Shown in pieces: positions 1-11,900 of a DNA stretch of 64,000 nt. The stretch comes from Cladobotryum mycophilum (Eukaryota; Ascomycota; Sordariomycetes; Hypocreales; Hypocreaceae), in assembly GCA_036429605.1 (NCBI GenBank), contig JAVFKD010000015.1, positions 3,743,421 through 3,807,420 on the forward strand, given 5' to 3'. The notes under the pieces were generated by a model that saw nothing but the letters and a program-made list of their open reading frames with translations, was not told where the DNA came from and made no database searches. The number at the start of each line of letters is the position of its first letter. Within the stretch, counting starts at the first letter, position 1. Made by a program: the position numbers and the translations under genes.

Positions 1-2313
1 GGCATAAAAAAATCTTCATTGATAAGTAGAGAAAAAGACCAGAGGAAGACTTCGAAGACGCCACGCCGCGGGCACCAAAATAATAATAATAATAATAATA
101 CAGATTGCGCGCGAGGAAATCATTCATGGTGGCTTTCGTTAATCGTTGATTGTCATGGCTTGTGTTGGAGTTATTTGCTTTTAGATAAACTGGGTCCAAT
201 GTCAGGGGCCTCCCCAGGGGAGAGGGGGCAGCGACGCCGGGAGATTTCCCACCCGTGGGACGATGAACCGGTTGATTTGCATCAGCCCCCGGATGTGACG
301 CCACGGCGATCAGACTGTCAACCCTGGCAAACCTGGCAAGCCCTTGAAATGGATGATCATCAGGCGCCTTGAGAACTAACAAAGTAATATGGTGAATGAA
401 GGAGTGCCGCCGTCGAGGAGCCGGCTCACTTTGAAAGCACCGAGCCTTTCCCCTCTGAGGAACGGCCAGGGCGGGCATCCAATTACGGTCAATGAGTAAT
501 TCTCTTGATCACCACATTGCCTCGGATGGCGAAGCGCGCCGGCTTCTGCGGCAAGCTGCAAGATAGGCCCGGAAGACATGCAGCTATGGGCGTGGTGTGT
601 GCATGCCATTGACTCTTGTCATTTTGACGTGAACACACAACCCAAGGCAAGCTGTCAAAGAAAGCAGTCACCCAGTTGCCCCGTGACTGATAGCGGAACG
701 TCTGTAACTGACATGGGTCAACATGAACAGCAATGCGGGCGGCAAGCGAAAAAGGGGGCAACCCGTGAATTTTCCCCGAGCCACATGGAATGATTAAGCG
801 AGAGAAGAAGTCGTGATGCGGAGGAGGATACTGTGTTCGCCAAGGCAAAAGTTCATTCCACCCTGGAAGTCTGGGGGAACCAGCTTAGGCGAGTGAGGGC
901 TTCCGCGGACAGGGTATGTTTTTTTCCCCTTCTTCTTCTTCTTTTCTTTTCTTTTCTTGGTCAGCCATGCGGGAAACTAAGCGTGGAGGAAGCCTCCGGA
1001 GAAGGGAATAGCGTGATGTTTCAAAGCAATTAAATAGACACGGAAGAATTTTAAAATTTGGCAGAGATAATCATTGAATCCCCATCCCGCCTTTGTTTAT
1101 CTCGAGGGTGCGCTGTGGCTCGTGAGGGTCAATTCAAGGCAAACTGTGGTTAAGCAACGGCAGTCAGGGGTCAATACACATGCACAAGCCACAGCAGCTG
1201 AATACAAGGGGTGGGTGTTCGTTAGTAGTGGTGGTGTGATGGCAGTTCAGGGTACCATTCGATCAGTCACACCCACTCAGGGCTAGATTCAATGCACGTT
1301 AAAATTTCCACTCATGTTAATACACGAACTATTGGCACTTTTCTCATTCTCCAGGGTAACTGTAGTACCTAGCTCTTGAGGTGTATGTACTGATCGACAA
1401 AAGGCGGTGCTCCGGGGAAGCCGTAGTCTTCTGAGCGGCTATTTGCATGCGTGTTCCAACTGTTGACCACTGGAAAGCTCCCAGAACAGCAGCTGAATCT
1501 TCAATGGAGGAAAACATGCATAGGCGTGCGTACTTTGCGAGTTTGTCTTGTATGTATGGTAACTGTTGTGTGAAATGCGTGTCTTGTCTATTGCGCTGGA
1601 AAATATGTTTTGTCTTTTATGTAAAGATTTACCAATACGGGTCTTGACGATGCATAATATGCGTGTCTTGTGTCGACATTATGTCTTGCAAGAGAACGTA
1701 ACAATAGCGTTGTATGCAACAGTAATGCACATATAAAGTGTAACGTGCTCCGTGTCTTGTATGCATGCTAGTAACTTGTGCATGCGTGCATGTCTCATCC
1801 GAAATATGGGAACAACTAATGTATTGCTGCATGATTGCTCAGTTTGTTGCCTGCGCAGAACAGGTGCCCTGTGGTTTTTGTATTTGACTCTATGAACTGA
1901 CGATATGAGAGACGTTCCCTTCAAGGCCATATATGCCTTTGGTGATGTGAGTTGGTCATAGCCAATATGATGCAGCCCCAAAAAAGAAAAAAGAAAAAGA
2001 GATCCATGTATGATGGACTTCGCTTGGTAGTGGGTCTATATGCTCACCCCGGTAGAATATATATATATACATGCGAATAAAGTGAATGAACGTTGTGTGA
2101 TTCTTCTCCCCATAAGCTCATAAGGCAGCTTGTTGTTGTTGTTGACTGGCAAAAAAAAGAGAAAAGAAAATGCATCGATGGTCTTCTTTATCAAGGTGAT
2201 TAAATCGTATTACTTCCAATCGTGTGGGTTGTCAGTAGCGAATGCGTGCGCCATATTGCGGATAATGATGCTATCGTCGGGCACAATGCGGGCTGAGCGC
2301 AAAAGGTCTAGCC
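1..2313. other. intergenic, no supported gene
   Basis: I find no ORF with a recognisable family or convincing intron structure here. The stretch contains a TAA/AAT trinucleotide run at about 79-101, pyrimidine-rich tracts near 920-960, a short (AT)n run near 2057-2070 and a cluster of GTGTCTTGT-like words between about 1530 and 1770. Short ORFs on both strands have low-complexity or scrambled composition and are most likely chance. Confidence 0.6.
79..101. repeat. (TAA)n microsatellite
   Basis: About seven tandem TAA/AAT units in non-coding DNA close to the window edge. It is a simple-sequence repeat with no visible function. Confidence 0.9.
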
Positions 2314-4251
2314 TCAAGGCAAGCTCTCCTTCTCGGCATCTTCTATCGTAGTCTCCTTCTTCCCCTTGATCGAATTCCACTTGAGAAGCGGCCATGCAAG
2401 AGAAGAAAGACAACAGAGGACGAGGACTAGCGTAAAGACGTGCGTAGTTCCGTCATTGTAGCCTTGAACTGCGATTTTGATTTCTTCGGGAGACAGCTTG
2501 TCCTTGATGTTTCCAAACCCGCTCATGAGAGTCTCTTTATCAATGCTCTTCAGCTGATGGGCTACTCTGGCCATCTCCTGCAAGAAGAGGTTCTGTCCCA
2601 CGCAAATGAAGATGGACCCTCCAAGCATGTTCATGAGCAAAACTGCGGATGAGGCATATGCAACGTCGGAAGGACCCGCAGCGGCTTGGATGCCGACAAT
2701 AGCTTGCTGACCACCCATGCCGGTGCCAAGGCCAAGCAGAATCTCATAACCGATCCAGCGGGATCGCGCAATGCCAGGCGTAAGCGTGTGGAGTAACCCT
2801 GCGCCGATGGAACCGAGAATAGTGGCAAGCATGAGAAACGGCGGTACGTAGCCAGTGATGGCAGATCCAGCTCCACCAAGGACAGCGCCGACGATGACTG
2901 CGAGGAGGAGTGGCAACAATTGGACACCAGAGTGGGCTGGCGAAACGCCTTGCACAGTCTGGAACCAGGTTGGAAGCTGTGGAGAGCTGGGGTCAGTATT
3001 GAACATTGATGAAGTAACAATGGCAAAAAAACCAAAAAAACCAAAAAAAAAACTCACATAGTAGCATGTAACGAACTGAGAGCTAGCCAAGCAAAAGGCC
3101 ATGAAAAGGTAACCGACAAATGCCTTGTTCTTGAAAAGTCGAACGGGGAATGTTGCTGCTTCTCCTCTCCAGTTCTGATGGATTCCGACAAGCGTAAAAG
3201 AGACAACGAATACGACAAAAAGAGCGATAATAGCGGGGCTGTTCCACGCGTACTTGGATCCAGCCCATTCGAGAGCAAGGAAGAGACAAGAAAGACTGCC
3301 AGCAATGCCAATGCCACCAATGATGTCCACTTGGCCTATCTTTTCTAGCAACGTCGACTTGGCGTTCTTGGTCATGGACTTGGGGCTCTCGAAGAACAAG
3401 AGCAGGGCTGTGGAAAAGACAATGCCAATGGGGAGGTTGATCCAGAAGCACCATCGCCAGCCAATGCTGCCGGTAATGGCACCGCCCAGGATGGGTCCGA
3501 GAATGATGGCAATACTTTCGAGAGCGCCGAGAATGCCCATGTACATCGGTCGCTGACTGAGAGGAGTAATGGAGCCCGTGATACTGTATTGGTAAAAAAA
3601 GACCCCATCGTATTAGCCATACGATTTTCTCATGCAAGGGGAGGTGGCTCAGAGCAACTTACATCAATGCACCAGCGGCAATGCCTGAACATCCCAAACC
3701 GGCGACGGCTCTGCCACCAATAAAGGTTGGCGCATCATGCGCTACAGCACAGATGAGCGAGCCCAGTTCTAGAAGACCAATGGAGCACAACAGAACAACC
3801 TTGGGTTTGAAGTTGACATAGAGCTTTCCCATGGATGGTTGAGTGGCGCCGTTGACCAAAAGACTAACGCAGTGAAAGAATAATCTTAGCAAAGAGAGAT
3901 CCGGGAGAGAGAACGAGAGGGGATTCTTTGAGGCTGTACATACTACACAGACTCATACCACCCGACGCTGCCTACTGCATTGAACTCATCAGCCAATGTT
4001 GGAGCCAAGGTTCCCACGATTGTCGCATCAAGACCGGCCACGAGAATGGCCATGCCAAGAGCAATGGTAATCATGACGCGGGCGGCATTCGACAACGTGG
4101 CCTGGTCGTCCTCGTCCCCTTCTGATATAGAGAGCCGCTCCCTAGGGCGGCCGTCTTGGCCTGTTCCTGTATGCATCTTGGGCGAGTGAGGTTCAGCTAG
4201 ATTCTGCGATGCAGCAGCAGTAGATTCGGACGCTGCATACTCGGCATCCAT
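2314..4251 (-). CDS. MFS drug/toxin exporter, DHA14-like, 565 aa, four exons
   Basis: Predicted 14-TM proton antiporter of the plasma membrane, probably exporting the product of the divergent NRPS. Exons by eye are 4251-3944, 3863-3663, 3583-3058 and 2986-equivalent start 2976 to 2314; the introns (80, 79 and 81 nt) have GTATGT, GTAAGT and GTGAGT donors, and the phases sum to 566 codons with stop. Family marks include DATIVGTLAPTLADEF in TM1 followed by WYES, GRAVAGLG, the loop R-P-M-Y (equivalent to RPxYxG) and GWRWCFWINLPIG, all typical of DHA14 proteins such as fungal toxin pumps (for example ToxA, which sits beside the HC-toxin synthetase). The N-terminal ~60 residues are hydrophilic and cytosolic. 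It shares a 1.65 kb divergent promoter region with the NRPS, which suggests co-regulation. The transported substrate is inferred from context only. Confidence 0.92.
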
Positions 4252-5900
4252 TTTTCAAGAATTCCAGGAGGTCGTTCGTCTTAAGTAGGGGCTGTTTTTC
4301 GCTCGGTCGATCAATTAATCCAGATCAACAACAACAGATAATTAAAAAAGAGTGAGATGGATTTTTGCCTATGTAACGACAGGAAGGTGTGTAAAAAATG
4401 AGAGACTAAAGTTAGAAAGGAAACCAGAAAAAAATTAAAAATTATTCTCCGTCCGTTAATGAGAGATGAAGGAGATGAACAAGATGGCGCTTTTGCCAAA
4501 AGTGTGTATAAGTCGAAGGCACCAGCGACTACACTACCTACCTATACTATAATCATACTTGCTACTCTGGCGCGGAGGCAGCGACGTCTTCCCCAGATCA
4601 TCCTTGGACACTGGGGGGTTGAGGATCAAACCGTTTTGGAAATTAAAAGACACCATCATAAAACGAACAACCAGGTTTTCAGATGATACCATAATGAGAC
4701 ACTATCCACCATTGGCGAGCAAAGTACTGTACATGGCCAGCGACCTCGGCCTTATAGGTCGTACATTGTCTCAGACGAAGTCCCCATAATAACCTACCAT
4801 TACTCTGGTTCATAGTCTGCATGTGAGAAATGATTCAAAATCAGTGTTATTTAACAGACGCGGGACACATGTACATGTTGCATACAGGTAATACACACAC
4901 TACAGTTGACACGAAACCTCCATGCAACTTACACTCACATTTTGATGCAGAAAAAAAAGAGTTGTTCTTTCTGTTTGTTTTGGCTCGAGTTTTCAGGGCA
5001 CTTGGACTTATGTTTGTCTCTGAGCATTGCCCACCCCCAACTTGGGATGGACTGGTTGCAATAGCTGCAACCGGTCTCTGCGTCCGTCTCTTACAAGACC
5101 AACCAGAACACCTAGTCAAGCTGAGAGAGAACTGGCAAACCAAAAAAATAAAAAAACGATGCTCAAATATGCCCCCCTGAAAATCAACTAAATCCGGTTC
5201 TTTCTTGGCCCTTGTTTAGCGTCGTCTGATATAGGTCCTTGCGGCAAATTATCTGTATACACTAATCGCCGAGCAATTAGTCTGTGCCACGGACTAGTTG
5301 GAGCTCTGGTCAGAAAATGGTGAGTCCAAATTACCGTGCCGGTGCCGCATCAAAGGGTGCTTGTGTCGTCTCCGGTGGTGTGCCTTTAACAAGTGCCAAG
5401 CAGATGTCGGCTCCTGCATGTCCACAGCTCCCATCCCGATTCTCGTGATAGATGTGAGTACTACCTACCTATTGTAGGTATAGTGCTGTGTAATGGTGTC
5501 TCTCACAGGTGGCAAGCAAAAAAGAAACGGCAAAAGCCATAGCCTAATTTGGTGGACGGACTACTCCGGAAGAGATACATACTGTTCGGTTAAGGGGCGT
5601 AAAATGATCGATCAATTTGGAGCCGATGTATTATCAAATTGCTCTGGCTACTTGCGGACGAGCGTTGTTCCTGCATGAGGCCCCCGAGCTCCTGTGATGC
5701 TATCATATATATTCTCTCTTGTACCTAGATCCCTCCGAGTCCTTTAGTCGACTAGTAGAATCAACCATCCACGTTACAGGGAGGCGGGACTTAATCATCA
5801 TTATCATTCATTCATTCGTTTATTCACCCACTCACTCACTGACTTACTATAACTACTATTTGCTCAAAACATATCTGCCTAAGAGATAATCACTAATATC
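4252..5900. promoter_or_regulatory. bidirectional promoter region between exporter and NRPS
   Basis: A 1.65 kb gene-free region separates the divergent starts of the exporter and the NRPS. An identical 13-mer, ACTACCTACCTAT, occurs at 4533-4545 and again at 5460-5472; the second copy runs into an inverted repeat TACCTA-TTG-TAGGTA (5466-5480). A TATATAT-like element lies near 5705, and a repeated ATTCATT/ACTCACTC pyrimidine-rich leader precedes the NRPS ATG. The regulatory role is inferred from position and repetition. Confidence 0.5.
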
Positions 5901-8900
5901 ATGTTCGAATCAACGAGTTCCGATGAAACGGTCCATTGTGACCTCCCCGTCTTCCCTGGTGGAAACTCCCTGTCAACCGATGTTGGTCTCAAAAATGTCG
6001 ACTTTCCAGGACCGCTGCCACCGACGGCAGTGATTGACGCTGCTTGGGCAACTATTCTACATCTTTATACAAATCTCGACAATGTCTGCTTCGAGTCGAA
6101 ACGCCCAAGCCGGAGGAAAAGCATCAGGGCTGTTCAAGTCCGCGAGGACGATGTCCCGGGAGCTATTGTCTCTCGACTTCAAGAGAACAGCAGCAGCGCA
6201 CCTGAATCCAAAACAGAAAAGTATCATTTTAACACAGCTGCCATTTACGACTACGATGATGCCGAGGAGGCGGAGTCCGTACCACAGGAGGATGATGAAT
6301 CTTCCCTTGAGATGTCTTTGGCATCCTTACCAGACGGCATGGATGCCGCTCTACATGTCACCAAATCCGACTGCAACTTAATTTATCGCCACACACTAAT
6401 GTCCGAAGGAGAAGCTACTAATGTTGCTTCAGCAATTGGTCACATCTTGACCTGCTTCTCAGAACCCTTCTTTGCTGATCGACCAGTTCGGGAACTCGCC
6501 ATCAGCCAGAGGGACTGGGAGCAAGTCACCGATTGGAACAGCGCTCCCTTGAGCTCCAAGGGCAATGTTCCTCTGCACGAGAGATTCACTACTATGGCTC
6601 AGAAGCAGCCAGATGGCGAAGTCATCGACGCCTGGGATGGCAAGATGACGTGGCGGGAGTTGGAGGAGGAATCGAACGCCTTGGGGCAACGGCTACGACA
6701 AAGGGGAGTCGGGCCAGGCTCTTGGGTGCTCTTCTGCTTCAATAAATCGCGCTGGGCTGTCGTAGGCATGCTGGCCATTCTCAAGACTGGTGCCGCCTAC
6801 GTGCCAGTTGACCCAAGACATCCTGAGGATCGAATTCGTCAGATCATTGAATTGACCGGCGCCGAACACGGTGTCGCGGGTAACGAGGAAACCGCTGCCT
6901 TGCTCAGTCGATCTGACTCGAATCTCGATGTCGTCAACGTCTTGCAGAACGAAGAGGACGACGACGAAGATGCAGAGCCAGAGTGGCCAGACGTCGCCGT
7001 CAACAGCCCTGCACTCTGCCAGTTCACATCTGGAAGCACGGGTGTTCCCAAGGGAATCATTGTGCAGCATGCCCAGCTTTTCACCGCAGCATGGGAGTTC
7101 AAGACCGCTTTTGGGGGAACGGCTTCTACTCGTGTTCTGCAGTTCTCTTCGCACACATTTGACGCATGCATGGCCGATATTTATCACGTCCTTCTCTACG
7201 GAGGCACGCTCTGCATCCCATCCGAAGCCGAGCGTATGGACGGTTTGCAGGATTACATCCTTCGATCTCGCGCCAACTGGGCAACCATTACGCCTACTGT
7301 TGCCCGTCTTCTCGACCCACACGCCTTGGTCGGTACTCTCGACACGATTACGTTGGTAGGTGAACTCGTCAAGGAAACTGACGTTGCGATTTGGATCGAT
7401 CTTGGATTCAATGTTTTCAATGGTTACGGACCTGCCGAGAATCCAATTATGTCTACTCACACTCGAGTTCAGAAGGGTCGCGCTTCCAACGTCGGCCTCG
7501 GCTTCAACACTCGTTGCTGGATCGTCGATATGGACAAGCAGCGTCTTGTTCCCGTCGGCGCACCTGGTGAACTTGTCATCGAGGGCCCCAACATCACTGC
7601 TGGCTATCTGAACAACCCCGAGAAGACCAAGGCTGCTTTCATTTCCGACATGGAATGGCTTCCTAGGCCAGACAGCTTCGGCCACCCGCAGAGACGATGC
7701 TACCGAACCGGTGATCTTGTGCGACAATGCGAGGATGGGTCTTTGGTCGTCGTGGGCCGTATTGACAACCAGGTCAAGCTCGGTGGTCAGCGTGTTGAGT
7801 TGAGCGACATCGAAGCTCACATCATCAAGAATCCAGAGACCCGACTGGCGGGTGTGTTTGTTCCAAGGGCTGGTCCCTTGAAGGACAGACTTATTTGTAT
7901 GCTTCAATTGGACGAAGCGGATCAGAGCACTACTGTCAAATTCAGCCACTGTGACCCAGCCATCTCGGAGGAAGCGGCCGCCAAGCTTCGAAAGAGTCTC
8001 CCGGCCTACATGATCCCGCAGACATGGATGTGCGTCAATCGATTCCCGACTTCTGCCGCCGGAAAGCTCGATCGCAAGGGTTTGACAGCTCGGTTGGAAG
8101 CTCTCACCCAGGAGGAGTACTTTCAGATTTTGGGTGTTGACGCCGAGGAGGAGGTAGCTGATATTCCTTCTGAAGACACATTGAATGCGAACCAGCGTCT
8201 CTTGCGCCAGGTCTGCAGCCAAGTGTTGAACATTCCTATTGAGAGCCTCTCATTGAACCGATCGTTTGTCGCTCTTGGAGGTGATTCCATCACTGCCATG
8301 CAGGTTTCCGCCATCGCACGTCGAACGGAGGATAAGAGCATTGGCGTCAAGGATCTTTTGTCTACCTCTTCTCTGATGGAGGCTGCGTCGCGTGTTACTG
8401 CGCTCTCTGCTCCATCCTCCATCCCCATCATCTCTGCAGAGGAGCGCCGCCCGTTGGCTCCCATTCAGCGCATGTTCTTTGACACTGTTGAATCGTCTGT
8501 TGCTGGAGCCGGTAACCACTTCCACCAGAGTATGCTTCTGAGAATTACCGAGTTTCGCGAGCCAAGCCAAATCAAGGCGGCGTTGTCTTTGATCATGGAA
8601 CGACACCCCACTCTCCGAACTTGTTTTGAGAAGCAGACTGATGGCCAGTGGATGCAGTACTTCTATCCCGAGTCCCAGATCGACCCGCACCTCGAGCACT
8701 ACCCGGAAGTCACTAAGCGAGAGGACCGTGACGCACTCATTGCCCAAGCTCGAGAGAGCCTCAGCTTGACTGACGGTCCGATGATGCGTGCTCAGTTGTT
8801 CCCAGCAGAAGAGGATGGGGCTATGATTCTCTTCTTCTTGGTTCATCATGCCATCATTGATCTGGTTTCCTGGAGAATGGTCTTTGAGGAGCTCGAGGAG

Positions 8901-11900
8901 TCATTGACTATCAAGGACCAAAGCGAGTCTGAGATGCGCAAGCAGCTTGCCTCCTACCAGGAGTCCGTCCCATTCCTTTCTTGGCTTCAGCTTGAGGAAG
9001 AAATGGCCCAGGACTTGCCTCTTAGTCAAGCCCTACCCGTCGAACCTGTTGTGCCCGGACCCGACTTTGCCTATTGGGGTATTGAACCTGATATGAACGT
9101 CTATGGCGATGTGAAGGGAATTCACATCCCATTTAATGAAGCTATTACGAACAACGTGCTTTACGACTGTCATCATGCATTGCGAACCGATCCAGTTGAT
9201 ATCTTTTTAGCGGGCATTCTTCTTTCTTTCAAGCGTGCTTTCCCCAATAGACGAACACCTCCTATTTTCAATGAGGGCCACGGCCGAGAGCCTTGGGATG
9301 ATACCCTTGACATTTCCCGGACGGTTGGATGGTTCACCACCATCTTCCCCGTCCATGTCGGTGATGTTGATGCCGGCAATGTGGTCGAAGTGGTTCGACG
9401 TGTCAAGGATTATCGCAAGACTGTTCCTGCCAACGGCTTCTCGTATTTCTCAACCAAGTATCTTACCGAGGACGGAGTTGATTCTTTCGGCAATCACATC
9501 CCTGCCGAGATTCTCTTCAACTACGAAGGTCGATACCAGTCGCTTGAGAAGGACGGTTCCATCCTGAAGTCTGAGGACTGGGAGGCCGGTGAGGCTCTGG
9601 CTGACCAGGGCCCCAAGCTCAAGCGATTCTGTCTGTTTGAGCTTTCCGCAGCTATCCTGCCAGATGGACAGCTTCACTTCACGGTCTGCTGGAACACCAA
9701 GACTCAGCACCAGAGCAGGATCAACCTCTGGTTGACTAGCATGCTGCCGGCTGCCATTGGTGAAATCGTCATCAACCTCATGCTCACTGAACCTCAGTTC
9801 ACTCTCACCGACGTTGCCCAGCTCGGCATGAAGAACTACGACGATGTCGAAGCTCTCACTGATGCTGTTTTGGACATCCCTGGTGTCGAGAGCGTTGAAG
9901 ATGTCGAAGACATTTACGCTGGTTCTCCTATGCAGGATGCCCTGGCGCTCAGTGGTGCTCGATCCGATGATGGAGCCTATGAGATTGAATTCACCTTTGA
10001 ACTCTCTACCAACAAGGCGAAGGGCTTGTCCAACAAAATCGATGTGGACATTCTGGCTACTGCCTGGAATGATACTGTTGCTCGTCATGCTCCTCTCAGG
10101 ACTGTCATCCTCGAGGCAGATGCTGGAAACAGCATGCTGCACCAGGTTGTCCTCAAGAACTTCACACCTGAGACGGTTCTTCTCAGCGCTCGGGATGGCA
10201 AGCATGCCCTTGAGATTCTCAGCAGCTACCCTTCTTACAAGCAGAATGGATTGCTGGTTGATAAGAAACCCCCTCACAGGCTCCTCATCTGCCAGACTGT
10301 TGACGGAAAGGTCATCATCAACTTCCAGGTTCACCACATCATCTTCGATGGCATGTCGACGGCTCAGCTGATCTCAGATCTTTCTGATGCCTACCACGCC
10401 AGGCTGCAGAACACTCAGCTCCAGAAGGTGTCAGCTAAGCCCTTTGCTGAGTTCATCCGCTATACTCGACAGCCCGGTCGACGCGAGGAGAGCATTGCCT
10501 ATTGGAAGGATACTCTGAAGGGTGCTGAGCCTTGCCTGTTCCCAGCATTGCTCGATACTGCGGAAGTGGTGGAACAGAAGAAGCAGCCGGGTATTGTGAA
10601 CATTCCTTTCTCTCAGGATGCCGCGACCCTTCAGCGCACTCTTGCCAAGCTGGAAGTGACACTACCAGCATTCATTCAGATGGCTTGGGCGTTGGTGCTT
10701 CGGATGTACACTGGTTCCAACCAGAGTGTCTTTGGTTACTTGGCAGCTGGCAGAGATGCCCCCATCGATGGCATCGAGACAGCTGTAGGTCCCTTCATCT
10801 CTATGCTTGTCAGCTATGTCGACTTCGAGAGGGATCAAGATCTCACGGTCGATGCTTTGGTAAAGAAGCTCTCCCAGATTAATGCCAACTCCATGGCTCA
10901 CCAGGCCTGCTCTCTTGCTGATATCCAGAACACCCTCAACATCTCCGGTAACACTCGTCTTTTTAACACTGGTATCTCCATGGGTAGAAAAATCACTGAG
11001 GAGATGCAACTGAAGCGAGGCTCTGCTCTCATCTTTGAAGATGTCTCTCTTGTTGACCCTACTGAGTTTGACCTTGCTCTGTCTGCTGATACTGGAGAGA
11101 ACGGCAATGTATTCATGTACCTTAGCTACCGCCAAACCTCCATCAGCGATGAGCATGCCAAGAACATCTCTACTACCTTGGCCTCCGTTCTCTCCGAGCT
11201 CCTTCAAAACCCTACCCGGAAGCCTGATGAGATTTGCGCTCCAAGCCAGCAGGATATGCAGAAGATTTGGAACTGGAACCAGAATTTGATCCAGCCACTT
11301 GAGAAGTGCACCCATGACATCTTTGCTGATAGAGTCATGGAGTATCCTGACCGTGAAGCAATTTACAGCTGGGATGGTTCATTGACCTACAAGCAACTTG
11401 ATGACTTGGCCAAGCGTCTTGCTAAGCACCTTGTTTCTCTCGGTGTCGGCCCCGAAGTCATGGTTCCACTCTGCTCCGAGAAGTCCAAATGGGCTATTGT
11501 AAGCATGCTCGCCGTTCTTAAGGCTGGTGGCTGCTTCGTCATGCTGGATCCTGGTCATCCTGAGAAGCGTCTGTCTCATCTCATGGGCGAAGTCAACGCT
11601 ACTGTTGTTCTCTGCTCTCCCAAGGCTAGCAAGGCCAAGCGGTTCCACGACATGGCTGCTGATCTTGAACTCCAGCCCACCGTCCTCGAAATTGATGGTG
11701 TTTTCATGAACCAGCTTCCGCCTCTGGCACAGAACGAGCGCGCCGATGTTCGAGTTTGCTCTGATGTCCGTCCTAGTAATGCTATGTACGTGGTGTTCAC
11801 CTCTGGAACGACCGGAACACCCAAGGGTACCGTTGCAACTCATGGAGCGTTTGCTTCTGGCCTTCATGAACACGCCGAGGCCACTGGTATGATTAGTCTT

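Noticed and set aside
6693..8222. Long minus-strand ORF (509 codons) antisense to NRPS module 1
   Set aside because: A shadow of the plus-strand coding frame with no domain signature. Similar antisense ORFs accompany every module.
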